Of a stretch of 64,000 nucleotides of DNA, positions 1 to 9,585 are shown in pieces. A program made the translations under genes and the position numbers. Origin of the DNA: UBA710 sp051655145 (lineage in GTDB: Bacteria > Bacillota_I > Bacilli_A > Mycoplasmatales > Metamycoplasmataceae); NCBI GenBank assembly GCA_051655145.1, contig JBOFZK010000068.1, positions 1 to 64,000 on the forward strand, read 5' to 3'. The notes beneath the pieces are model-generated. The model did not search any database, was not told the origin of the DNA, and saw only the letters and a program-made list of their open reading frames with translations. The stretch's first letter is position 1; each line of letters opens with the position of its first letter.

Positions 1-393
1 TTGATTAGATTTAAATTCAAAAAAGGTATTTTTATTTTTTAAACTTGCTTCAAAACTTATAAAAAAATTAGAATTAATTGGTTGGGAAATTGTAATATTT
101 TTAAAATCTAATTCATCATGAAAATTTAGGATTTCAAAATTATAAAGTGTTTTTATATCATCCATAAATGCTAATGATATTGGATAAAAAAAAGTATTGT
201 TTATTATATATTCTGGTTGTGCATTTATTTTAAAGTTTAAATTACTTGCATCATTACCTATAATATTAATAATTTCTTCTTTATCGTTTTGATTAGGATT
301 AACAACGTCATTTGAAGAACATGAAATACAAAAACCAAATGATAATATTGACGTAGCCAATATTGGTAAAAATACTTTTTTCTTTTTATTCAT
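1..393 (-). CDS. Lipoprotein, 3' end outside window
   Basis: The gene begins at the ATG at 393 and runs off the left edge, so only the first 131 residues are visible. The N-terminus is a short lysine-rich stretch, a hydrophobic segment and a lipobox ending in ISC at Cys25, which is the usual mycoplasma lipoprotein signal. The rest is Asn/Ile/Phe-rich and I recognise no domain. It lies downstream of the F1-like ATPase operon on the same strand, separated by 78 bases that contain a possible weak terminator, so it is probably transcribed separately. Function is unknown; surface exposure is inferred only from the lipobox. Confidence 0.8.
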   Translation of the reverse strand, partial: MNKKKKVFLPILATSILSFGFCISCSSNDVVNPNQNDKEEIINIIGNDASNLNFKINAQPEYIINNTFFYPISLAFMDDIKTLYNFEILNFHDELDFKNITISQPINSNFFISFEASLKNKNTFFEFKSNQ

Positions 394-412
394 ATTAATA
401 ATATGATAAAAC

Positions 413-446
413 AAAAATAAAAAAAACAAAAGTTTTTAATCTTTTG
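413..446 (-). terminator. Weak intrinsic terminator after the F1-like ATPase operon
   Basis: Read on the minus strand, CAAAAG and CTTTTG (427-432 and 441-446) form a 6-bp stem with an 8-base AT loop, followed directly by a run of eight T residues. The stem has little GC, so termination may be leaky. Confidence 0.4.
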
Positions 447-471
447 CCTTTCTATTTATTTTTAAATTTTA

Positions 472-2526
472 TTATTCTAATTTATTGTTATCTAGAGATA
501 AATTATATCTGCTAACAACGTCATTAATGTGTCCTACAAAAGAAAACATTGAAGATGGAATGTGGTTTAATTCACCTGAAAGAATTTTTTCCATTGAAGT
601 TATAGAATCTTCTAATGGTACGAATTTTCCTACTACTCCTGTATATTTTTCAGCAATAATTAATGGTTGAGACATAAATTGTTTAATTCTGTGACCAATT
701 TTAACTATTTTTTTATCTTCTTCAACTAGAGCATCAAATCCTAAAATATTAATAATTTCATCAAGTGATTTAGTTTTTTCTAAAATTTGAATTGTTACTT
801 TAGCAACATTTAAATGTCTTTTTGAAGTAAATTTAGATGATAGTAGTTTTGAAGATGAAGCTAATGGATCTACCGCTGGATAAATTCCTTCAGCTGCTAA
901 TTGTCTTGATAAAATGATTGTTGAATCAAAATGAGCAAATGCTGCAACAGCTGCTGGATCTGTAAAGTCATCGGCAGGAATATACATAGCTTGAATAGAA
1001 GTAATATCACCATCTAATGTTGAGTTAATTCTTTCTTGTAGTAATCCCATTTCTGAGAATAATGTTGGTTGGTAACCCATCATTGATGGAGTTCTATCTA
1101 AAAGTGTTGAAACTTCAGAACCAGCTTGTAGATAACGGAAAATGTTATCCATAAATAATAGAACTGATTTCCCTAAGTTATTTCTGAAGTATTCAGCAAC
1201 TTTAACTCCTGTTAAAGCTGATCTAAATCTTAATCCTGGAGATTCGTTCATTTGACCGAAAACAAAAGCTGTTTTTGAAAGGAAACCAAGATCTTTAGCT
1301 TCTGTTCATAGTTCATGTCCTTCTCTTATACGTTCACCAATACCGGCGAAAACAGAAATTCCATCATATTGTTTAATGAAAGTATTAATTAATTCTTGAA
1401 CAACTATAGTTTTACCAACTCCAGCTCCTCCAAGTAATCCTGTTTTTCCACCTTTTGCAATAGGAATTAGTAAGTCAACAACTTTTATTCCTGTTTCTAA
1501 AATTTGTGTTTTAGGAATAATATCAAATCCATTTTTACCAATTTCATTAATTTGCATTGGAGAATATTCTTTACCTTTAATTAAAAAGTTTGGTTCATCT
1601 AATATTCTTCCGATTGGATCTACAACTCTTCCTAGTAATGATTCATTAATTATTAAAGAATATGGTTGGTTTTTTGAATAACACTCTATACCTATTCCTA
1701 ATCCTTCTTCTGGTCCTAAAACGAAAGCTGTAGCAATTTTATCAGTTAAAATGTTTGTAACTTCAAGAACTCTTCTTTCACCTTTTTTATTTGTTGTAAA
1801 GAATACAGATCCAATTTCTAATTTTTCTGATGCTTTAGTAATTTGAATTTTGTAAACTTGAGATTTTATTTCAATAATTACTCCTGTAATTACAACATTT
1901 TTAGCAGGTAATGGTTTAATTGGGTTTGTTGGAGTAAATGCTTTAGAAACAACTTTATTATTAACCAATCCTCTTTTTATGAAATTAATTTCAGTTTGTT
2001 TTTGTAAAATTGCTTTAATTCTAGAAACTTTGTCTTCTCTATATTGAGCAACAATATTATGAAAATCACAAATAACATCTAATTGAGGAATGTTCATTAA
2101 TGCTAATTGTTCAGGTAAATAAATTTTAAATTTACTTTCACTTGTTTTAGCTTCAAATGATTTTCCTTCTTCTTTATTTATTTCACCAACTTTTGTTGAT
2201 TCAGCAACTTTTAATTCTCCAGTTTTAGATTCTTTAACTCTTAAAGTTACTGTTTTAGTTTTAGTTTTTGCTTTTTCAACTTTTACTGTAGTTGTAGAAG
2301 TAGAAGTATTAGCTTTCATTGTATTATTATTTTCAATTGCCTGTGATAAAGTATTTAAAATTTTATTATCATTTAATTTATCATATTGTAAGATTTTTTT
2401 AATAATTGTTTCTTTTTTGGCATTTGAAATACCATCAATTTTCCCTAATCTTGCAGCTTTTTTAAGATTACTTAAAGTTAATTTTCTTAAAAATGCTTTT
2501 CTTTCTGTATCGTTATTAAATTTCAT
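472..2526 (-). CDS. F1-like ATPase beta-type subunit with a 210-residue N-terminal extension
   Basis: This is the catalytic subunit of a specialised F1-like ATPase, 684 residues with TGA read as Trp. The beta fold starts near residue 211. It keeps the Walker A loop GGAGVGKT (366-373), GERIREG with the catalytic Glu (397-403), the adenine-site YPAVDP (from 549) and DALVEED (598-604) in place of DELSEED, so it should hydrolyse ATP. Ordinary beta subunits are about 460-480 residues. The extra N-terminus has a SAP/Rho-N-like helical pattern at 15-47, a Thr/Lys-rich linker and a second, weaker helical pattern at 137-173. The start codon overlaps the end of the alpha-type gene by 11 bases, so the two are translationally coupled. 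Type 2 F1-like ATPases of the hominis group, including the M. mobile gliding motor, have such extended beta subunits. Confidence 0.93.
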
Positions 2527-4126
2527 ATGCTATTCCTTTCTCGTATCCTCTTCTTTCATAAGATAAAAGAACTCTTCCGTCATTTCTTATATCTTTGAAT
2601 ACTTTAATAAATTTAGGGTTTGAATGTAATCATTTGTTTTCAGATAAAATGTGGTATTTTAATAATGGTAAAATTATATGTTTTAAATATTGTTGGAAAA
2701 CATCACCTTTAACATCATGTGTATTTAAAATGTTTGATAATTTCATTCCAATAATATCTTTTGTTAAGAATGTTTTTAAAACTTCTTTAATTATAGGTAA
2801 TTGATCTTTTGAATCTAAATCATAGAATGATAAAACACCTGATTGTAATAATTGGAATAAAATTACTGATGAGTTATAATCAACTACTTCATATTCTTCT
2901 TGATTTATTAATATTTCAAAAGCTTTTCCTAAAGAAATTCTTTTTGCATCTTCACTTGATACATCTGATCTAAATGAAGATAATCTTTTAATATTTTCAT
3001 ATTCAGAAATAAGTCTTTTAAGTCCTTTTGTTGAGTTAGTCATAGCTTTTTTCTGAACAACTGAACCTAAACGAGAAACAGAATAAGTAATTTCAATAGC
3101 TGGTCTACGTCCTTCATTAAAGATTGCTGATGAAGTATAAATTTGACCGTCAGTAATAGAAATTAAGTTTGTTGGAATATAACCTGAAATATCTCCAGCT
3201 AATGTTTGAGCAATAGGAATCATTGTAATTGATCCTTTACCAAATTGTTCTGTGAATTTTCCAGCTCTTTCTAATAATCTTGAGTGAGTATAGAAAATAT
3301 CCCCTGGATAAGCTTCTCTACCTGGCGCAATACCAATTAAAAGAGAAAGTTCTCTATATGCATCAGCGTGGTTTGATAAATCATCAAATACAACTAAAAT
3401 GTTTTCTCCTTTTTCTTGGAAATGTTCAGCAATAGAAGCTCCAACATAAGGTAATAAATATTTAGCAACTGCTGTTGCATCAGGAGGAGCAGATAAAATA
3501 ATTGATTGTTCTAAAACTCCTCTTTCTTTTAAGATATTTTTAATTTCAAGAACTTCTTCTCTTTTTTTACCAATACTTACATAAATATTTTTTACATCAT
3601 TGTTTTTTTGAGCTAAAAGAGCTGTTATAGCTATAGAAGTTTTACCTGTACCTCTATCTCCGATAATTAATTCTCTTTGCCCTTTTCCTATTGGAAGAAT
3701 TCCATCAATAGCTGTTGTTCCTGTTGGAAGGTAATCTTTAACTTCAAGACGTCCATAAATTGGTTTCGCTTCTTCGAAAACGTTTTTATTTCCGATTATT
3801 TCAGGTTTAATTCCTTTTGCTTCTATAAATTCATTTTTATGAATTCTATTACCAAAAACATCAATTATTGTTCCAAAAAAACTATTTCAAATATCAATTG
3901 AAAAAACTTCTTCATTACTTGAAGCTAAATCTCCGATTTTTAATGGGTTTTCGTCATTAACATCTACCAATGCTACTTTCGCTTCTAAATGATTAGCTTT
4001 TAAAACTACACCCTTTGTTTTATTAACAAATGTAATTTGTTCTAAAAAACGGAATTTATTTTCACCATTTATTGTTACTATGTTATCTTTTATAGATGTT
4101 ATTCTATATTGTTTTTCTTTAGCCAT
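2516..4126 (-). CDS. F1-like ATPase alpha-type subunit
   Basis: The product has 536 residues and follows the F1 alpha plan: a beta-barrel start, Walker A GDRGTGKT (156-163), SRLLERAGKF, and the arginine-finger motif SVSRLGS with Arg352. It is therefore the non-catalytic partner that completes the catalytic site of the beta-type subunit. It is slightly longer than housekeeping alpha subunits and its C-terminal third diverges. The preceding gene ends 9 bases upstream, with AAGGAG before the ATG. A housekeeping AtpA is unlikely because the flanking genes are not atpF, atpH, atpG or atpC and the beta neighbour is extended. Confidence 0.93.
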
Positions 4127-4135
4127 GTTTTCTCC

Positions 4136-4729
4136 TTATTTCCTAATCTGTCAGGCAATTATTGATTTTATTAATGTTTTTTTAGCTACATTAAGCGCTT
4201 CTGATTTGTGATCTAATAACTTTAATACGTTATTGTTATTAAAATAGTTTTTTACTGAAAAGTAATCTGTTAACTTTAAATATGCTTTAATAGAAGATTC
4301 ATTTTTTGGTAATTCTAAGAATTTATCAAGTTCTTCAAGTGTGGTGTTTTTAATTTCTTTTATATTTTTATATTTTTCTAAAATTAATTCATTAGGTAAT
4401 ATATCGAATGTTCCACCTAAACATAATAAATCAACGTCGTTTTCTGTTAATAATGATACATCTTGAGCTAATATCATTTTTTTTGTTTTGATTGGTTTAG
4501 ATATTTCATCATCAGGGTTTTTTATAGTTGTTACTATTAATCCTGCCACATCAAACATCGATAATTTATTTGTTCTTTGAGATTTTTGATTCCTATTGTT
4601 AAATAATTCTATTGGTTTATAATCTAATGTTAACACCACAACTTTTACCAATTCTTCTACGCTTGAATTATATATTTTTAATAACAAATCAGGGTTTATT
4701 GTAGTTGTTACAATTAAATTTTTACTCAT
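4136..4729 (-). CDS. F1-like ATPase accessory subunit, possibly epsilon-like
   Basis: The protein has 197 residues when the TGA at 4151-4153 is read as Trp; it then ends in WQIRK. It lies between the gamma-like and alpha-like genes. Its ATG overlaps the gamma-like stop as TAATG, behind a strong GGAGGTAG ribosome site. The first half looks beta-rich and the second half helical, which would suit an epsilon-like role, but I see no decisive motif. There is no membrane segment, so it is cytoplasmic. The subunit identity is inferred from gene order and size only. Confidence 0.6.
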
Positions 4730-5718
4730 TAACTACCTCCTTTATTATCTTTAATGTTCATAAGAGGGGGCATAGGTTCTTGTTCTGCAACTTTAAATGC
4801 TGAATGAAGAAGCAATGATTGAATTGTTGATTCTTCTTTTCTTATTCTATTAAAGTTTCTAACTAATAATTCTTGTTTTTCTAAAAGTTTATTTTTCTTT
4901 TCTTCAAGTAATCTAAATTCTAATCTTAATTGTTCAATTTTAGCTTTTGTTTTTGCTTCATTAATAATTTGTTTAATAATTATATTTTTCATTTGTGATG
5001 CAAAAAAAGTTATGTTTGGTTCTCAAATAATTTTTGAAATATCTATATTTTTATATATTTTTATAAAATTAAATACATCATTATTGTTTAATGATTCCAT
5101 TATTTCTTCATCACTAAATTTGCTTTCATCAAACTCAACCATATCAATTTTTTCATGGTCAAGAGGGTATAATACTTTTTTAATTAATTCGTTTTGTGAA
5201 AATTCTATATTAGAAAGAATTATTTCTGCTTGGTTAAAAATATTATTTTTTGTTCCTAAATCTATAATAGATGCTGTTAGATCTGAAAAATGATCTAAAT
5301 TTGAATAATATTCTAAAGGAAATTTTTCAATAACATTTAATTCTAATTTTTGTGCCATTAAATTAGAGTGTTCACCAAAAGTAATTACATAATCATCTTG
5401 TGTTATGTTTTTTGATAATAATTCTTGTAATTTTTTTAGCATAATTGCTGAAATATCATCTATTTTTTCTGGATCAATTAAAAAATATAGTCTTTTAGGT
5501 TGTTCACCTTTTTTTATTTTATCAAAAAGATTTAAATCAGGTCATTTATCATTAGCTTTTTTTAGAAAATTAAAATTTGTTGTTTTTAAATATTGAATAT
5601 TTTTTAATTTTCTATTTTCTTCGTTCATGTTTTTTAAAACAATAATTTTAGAAACATCAACATATTTTAAAAAGAAAGATAAATTATTTTGTTTTTCTTT
5701 TAGTTCTTTAGTGTTCAT
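4729..5718 (-). CDS. F1-like ATPase gamma-type subunit
   Basis: With TGA at 5023-5025 read as Trp this is one 329-residue protein; a short reading frame starting at 4992 is only its C-terminus. The C-terminal section (FFASQMKNIIIKQIINEAKT, then a long charged helix) matches the gamma terminal helix that enters the alpha/beta ring. The N-terminus supplies the facing helix, and the middle has the alternating strand/helix pattern of the gamma globular domain. The order before alpha and beta differs from housekeeping atp operons but fits F1-like clusters of hominis-group mycoplasmas. The likely role is the rotating shaft or a structural link to other machinery. Confidence 0.75.
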
Positions 5719-5750
5719 AATTTTTCTTTTCTTTTTCCCTTACAATGTAA

Positions 5751-6560
5751 TTATTTTGACACCTTTGTATTTATTGCTGCTTTATTAAAGGCTACTGCGG
5801 CTTTTTCAGAAATATACATTGATGTTACTCCTGAAACCCCTCTTACCATTGTTGTTTCTGGGAAAAATTCACATTCGTGACCATTATTTAAGGCATTATC
5901 TAATAAAAGTAAGTAATTTTCAATAATAAATGATGATTTTTTATCGCTTAAATCAACTACATTTGTTCATTCAATAACCCCTAATGGTGGTAATAATTTA
6001 GGGTTGGCAACTGTTATTGGTAAAACTTTGTTTTTATCGAATCTAATAATATCAACAATTAGGTTTGGTGTTAAAATTACTGGATTTCCATAAATAACTT
6101 TTTCAAAAACTTTATTTAAGAATTGAGAAATTGTATTTTCTACTATATTAATAGGAACAATTACTCCATCATAAATAAAAATATGAACTTGAAGACATAA
6201 ATCTTTAAATGTAAATTTTGTATTTCTTTGTTCAATTTCTGAGAAGTTTCAAATTGATTTATTTAAAACTAAATTGTAATTTTCATATGAATCAATTGAT
6301 GATAATGGTTTTGCATTTAAATTTTTATATTGTTCTTCAAGTGCGTCTAATTTTTCTTTTCTTAATTTAGAATCCTCTTCAATAAATTCTTTTTCTGTTT
6401 TAACAACAGTCAATGCTATTTCTTTTGTTTGAGAAATAATATCTTCGTATGAAAGAGTTCCTCCAAATTTTTTTCCTTCGATTTGTGTTTTTGATTCAAA
6501 ACTAATTGGTACTCCATCAACTACCAATTTTTCATTTGTATTTTTTTCTTGGTTACTCAT
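5751..6560 (-). CDS. First gene of F1-like ATPase operon, unknown accessory protein
   Basis: The gene encodes 269 residues with no signal peptide or membrane span. Residues about 45-85 form a charged helix with coiled-coil potential, followed by a mixed alpha/beta region. I recognise no family. It opens the operon: a TATAAT lies at 6613-6618, a 17-base palindrome sits in the leader, AAAGGAAAA precedes the ATG, and the gamma-like gene starts 32 bases after its stop. By position it should be one of the accessory proteins specific to F1-like clusters, perhaps joining the ATPase to a cytoskeletal or membrane partner. That role is inference from context. Confidence 0.6.
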
Positions 6561-6579
6561 TTTTTTCCTTTGAATTGTA

Positions 6580-6596
6580 AATATAGAATCTATATT
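6580..6596. promoter_or_regulatory. Perfect palindrome in leader of F1-like ATPase operon
   Basis: AATATAGA and TCTATATT flank one central base. The site sits between the -10 hexamer and the start codon at 6560, where it could be an operator or form a small leader hairpin. No binding protein can be named. Confidence 0.45.
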
Positions 6597-6612
6597 AATT
6601 AAATAATAAAAA

Positions 6613-6618
6613 ATTATA
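6613..6618 (-). promoter_or_regulatory. -10 hexamer for F1-like ATPase operon
   Basis: A perfect TATAAT preceded by GC lies 52 bases before the start codon at 6560. I see no clear -35 box, which is common in mycoplasmas. The predicted leader is about 45 bases and holds the palindrome and a ribosome site. Confidence 0.55.
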
Positions 6619-6650
6619 GCATTTTTTTAGAATGTTTTATTATTTTTTTC

Positions 6651-7907
6651 TTATAAAAATTTATTTAAAGTATTATCAAAAAGTTTAGTGTAAGTTTTTT
6701 CAGTTGATTTGAATTTTCCAATTCCTACAATTATTTTAATATTTACATTAATTAAATTAGTTCCTTGAACAGTTTCTACAGTATTAATTTCAAATGAAAT
6801 TTCTTTATTATTGATTTTTGTTGATAGCTTTTTAGGGGCATAAAAAACGTTTTTAAATTTGTTTTGTTGTTCAACTATTTCTTGTGTTGTTTTATCAAAA
6901 ATAAGCGGATCTCTTCATGTTGGATTGAAAATTTTTGATGAAGTATCAATATTATTAGCTATTTCTGTGTTTTTAGTAATATGAGCTTTTATAGTTGCTT
7001 CTGAAGGATAGGCGAATTTAATATTTGGTATCAATTGATATTGAAAAAATAAAATGTTTTCTAATGGGTTAATTTTGTTGATTTTTTTATCCTCTTGTAA
7101 AATATTTCTAATTGTAAAATCATCATTCATTTTCTTTGGATTCATTTTAATATTTACTATTTCTCTGGTTGGATTATTTTCATCAAAATCAGAACTATTT
7201 ATATTATAAAAATATGAGTTTTTATTAATTTCAAATTCTCATGATTTTGAAATTATATTACTAGTTTTTGCTTCTTCAAAAGCTATATTAGTTGTTAGTT
7301 TTTTTCAATCAATTACAAGATCACTTTTTAATTGTTCTTCTCCAAAATAAACATTTTGATATGTTTCAATATATAAATCTCAAACAGGAAGAGGAATATT
7401 TTCAAATTTATAATTTTCCTTATTTAAAGAAAAGGAAATTGTTGATTGATCATTTAAAATATTTGTATTTATTTCTGTATTTTCAATTGTATAGTCGAAT
7501 GTTTTAGATATTTCTTTATCTTGTTGAATAGTAGTTGAATAAATTAATTTAATAGTTAATTGATTTTGTGCATTTAAGTAAATAGAATCTAAGTTAATAA
7601 AAATATTAATTGGGTTTCCGTTCATATCATTTTTAACAATAGTTGGATTTTTTAAAGTGAAAAAACTATTTACCATTTCCTTATTATTAATTAAGAAGGG
7701 AAGTTTAGTTTCTATGACTTTTTCATTAAGTTTATTTGTATAGTTAATATTAATATTGTTTTCATTAAATTCAGAAAATGCTTCATCAAGAATATTATTA
7801 TTAATATTACTTACAGAAGAACAAGAAGTTGATAAGAAAAAAGGTACCGCTACTATTGAAAGCGGAAGAATTTTAAAAAGTGTTTTTTTTAAATTACTTT
7901 TATCCAT
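6651..7907 (-). CDS. Lipoprotein, unknown function
   Basis: The protein has 418 residues. It begins with a basic N-terminus, a hydrophobic segment and a lipobox LSTSC with Cys29 as the lipidation site. The mature part is rich in Asn, Ile, Lys and Thr, and several segments look like beta strands of an extracellular domain, but no family is recognisable. A TATAAT 11 bases before the ATG suggests its own short or leaderless transcript. It precedes the F1-like ATPase operon on the same strand, but that operon has its own promoter, so a functional link is not implied. Confidence 0.8.
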
Positions 7908-7918
7908 ATATTTTAAAA

Positions 7919-7924
7919 ATTATA
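7919..7924 (-). promoter_or_regulatory. -10 hexamer for lipoprotein gene at 7907
   Basis: TATAAT on the minus strand ends 11 bases before the ATG, with no Shine-Dalgarno sequence between. Confidence 0.45.
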
Positions 7925-7932
7925 TATTAAAT

Positions 7933-8694
7933 TTAGTTTTTAAATAATCTTAATGTAATAATTAATAGGTTTACAAAATCGACAAATAAATTTAATCCCA
8001 TCATAATTGATAGCTTAACAAACATTTTTTTATCGTCAGTTTCTACAAAATTAGCTGTTCTTTGAATCATTTGAAGGTCAAAACCAATTCATAATGAAAA
8101 AATACCAAAAGCAATAATACTATATATTTTATATAAAAAGCTAATATTTGAAAAAATTGAAGCAAAAAATAAAACAAATGAAAATATCATTAATCCAACT
8201 GTTGCTATTATTAAAAAAGGAAGAATTTTAGAAAAATCTAATATATTAAATGATCCTAAGGCTCCCATTATTACAAAAACTAAACTTGGTATTAAAAATA
8301 AAGGAACTACTTCTCTAATTTGTACGTTATAAATTAAAAATATTGCTGCTAAATAAAACCCTTCAAAAAGAGTAAATAATAAATATAAAGATATACAAAG
8401 TAATAAACTACTACTTTGTTTTCTTAATATAAAAAACATTCCAATTAAAAGAGCTATATTTACTAGAGATAAAACAATAATTGAAGTTGGATTAGAAAGA
8501 AATTGAGAAATAAATTTAGCTATTGCAGGTACATCTTGTAAATATAAAAGACCAAATGTTATTAAAAATATAATAGAAACAGAAAGCCCTAATCAAAATA
8601 ACGAAAGAGATAAAAGTTTATTTTTTGTTTTTGTTTTATTAGTTGTAAAAAATAATTCTTTGAATTTATTATCAGCGTTTGTATTTTGTTCCAT
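7933..8694 (-). CDS. Bax inhibitor-1 / YccA-like membrane protein
   Basis: The product is a 253-residue polytopic membrane protein with about seven hydrophobic segments after a charged 25-residue N-terminus. Size, topology and the last two segments (WIGFDLQMIQR, then GLNLFVDFVNLL) fit the Bax inhibitor-1/YetJ family, whose bacterial members include calcium-leak channels. It starts 37 bases after rpsD ends, with AAGGAAGT before the ATG, so it is probably co-transcribed with rpsD. The family call rests on topology and the C-terminal motif rather than strong identity. Confidence 0.65.
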
Positions 8695-8731
8695 TGATTT
8701 ACTTCCTTAAACAATATATTATATTATATTA

Positions 8732-9334
8732 TTATTTATTATAGTACTCAACAATTAGTAATTCTTTAATTTCTGTATTAACTTCTTTTCTTTCAGGTAA
8801 TCTTGTTAGTTCAAATGTGAATTCTTTATTTGAAAGTAATCAAGGAGCTGTTTCTCTTTTTGCTTTAGCTTCTAAAACTAATGGTATTTTTCTTGATTTT
8901 TCTTTTAAAGTTATTACATCACCAATTTTAACTTGCATTGAAGCTATATCTGCTTTATGATTATTCAAAAGAAAATGACCATGATTAACTAATTGTCTTG
9001 CATGTCTTCTTGTTTCAGCTAAACCTGTTCTATATATTATAGAATCTAGTCTTGTTTCTAGCATTTGCATAAAATTAACCCCTGCTTGTCCAGGTCTTTT
9101 AGATGCTTTTAGAAAAGTTAATTTAAATTGTTTTTCACTAATTCCATATAAAAATCTTAGTTTTTGTTTTTCATATAAGTGAAGCCCGTAATCAGATAAT
9201 TTAGTTCTTGCTTGCCCGTGTTGTCCGGGTGCATATTCTCTTCTTTTTCCTTTTGCGAATTCTTTTCCATTTTCAAGAATTGAAAATTTATATCTTCTTG
9301 ATTTTTTAAATGTTGATTGTGTATATCTTGACAT
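8732..9334 (-). CDS. rpsD: 30S ribosomal protein S4
   Basis: The protein has 200 residues, normal for S4. The N-terminal domain carries YAPGQHGQ, and the S4 RNA-binding fold is seen in LETRLDSIIYRTGLAETRRHARQ followed, after a break, by LVNHGHFLLN. It binds 16S rRNA early in 30S assembly. The ATG follows AAGGAA. A long structured 5' leader (9359-9496) separates the start from a -10 hexamer near 9500, consistent with S4 autoregulating its own mRNA as in Bacillus. Confidence 0.97.
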
Positions 9335-9358
9335 TATAATTCCTTTTTTATATTATAA

Positions 9359-9496
9359 ATTTGCAAAGAAATCATTATAATTTAAGACAACTCTAAATTA
9401 AATATTTAAGATTAATATTTTCATTTATCAGCATATTACTTGTAAACCTTTGCGGTCTTAAAAGTTTTAATTCATGTTGCTTGCTGCTTTGCAAAT
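9359..9496 (-). ncRNA. Structured 5' leader RNA of rpsD, probable S4 autoregulatory element
   Basis: On the minus strand a 138-base segment is closed by a perfect 10-bp stem, ATTTGCAAAG pairing with CTTTGCAAAT. Inside it, CAGCA can pair with UGCUG and ACC-GCAAA-GGU forms a small hairpin. The outer stem begins only a few bases after a TAAAAT hexamer at 9500-9505, so transcription should start at its foot. Bacillus rpsD has an S4-binding leader; applying that role here is inference. Confidence 0.6.
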
Positions 9497-9499
9497 AAA

Positions 9500-9505
9500 A
9501 TTTTA
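9500..9505 (-). promoter_or_regulatory. -10 hexamer for rpsD leader
   Basis: TAAAAT on the minus strand lies 3 bases upstream of the closing stem of the leader RNA. Confidence 0.45.
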
Positions 9506-9530
9506 ACATAAATAAAATTTTTATTTTATA

Positions 9531-9536
9531 TATAAT
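9531..9536 (+). promoter_or_regulatory. -10 hexamer for FtsZ-like gene
   Basis: A TATAAT lies 49 bases before the ATG at 9586; the leader contains AAAAGGAAA as ribosome site. It is divergent from the rpsD promoter. Confidence 0.5.
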
Positions 9537-9585
9537 TTAAATAAAGTTAGTTTTATATAAATCATTTGATTTTGAAAAGGAAATT

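Noticed and set aside
4729..4992. A separate 87-residue coiled-coil gene
   Set aside because: It is in frame with the upstream section through a TGA-Trp and forms the C-terminus of the gamma-like subunit.
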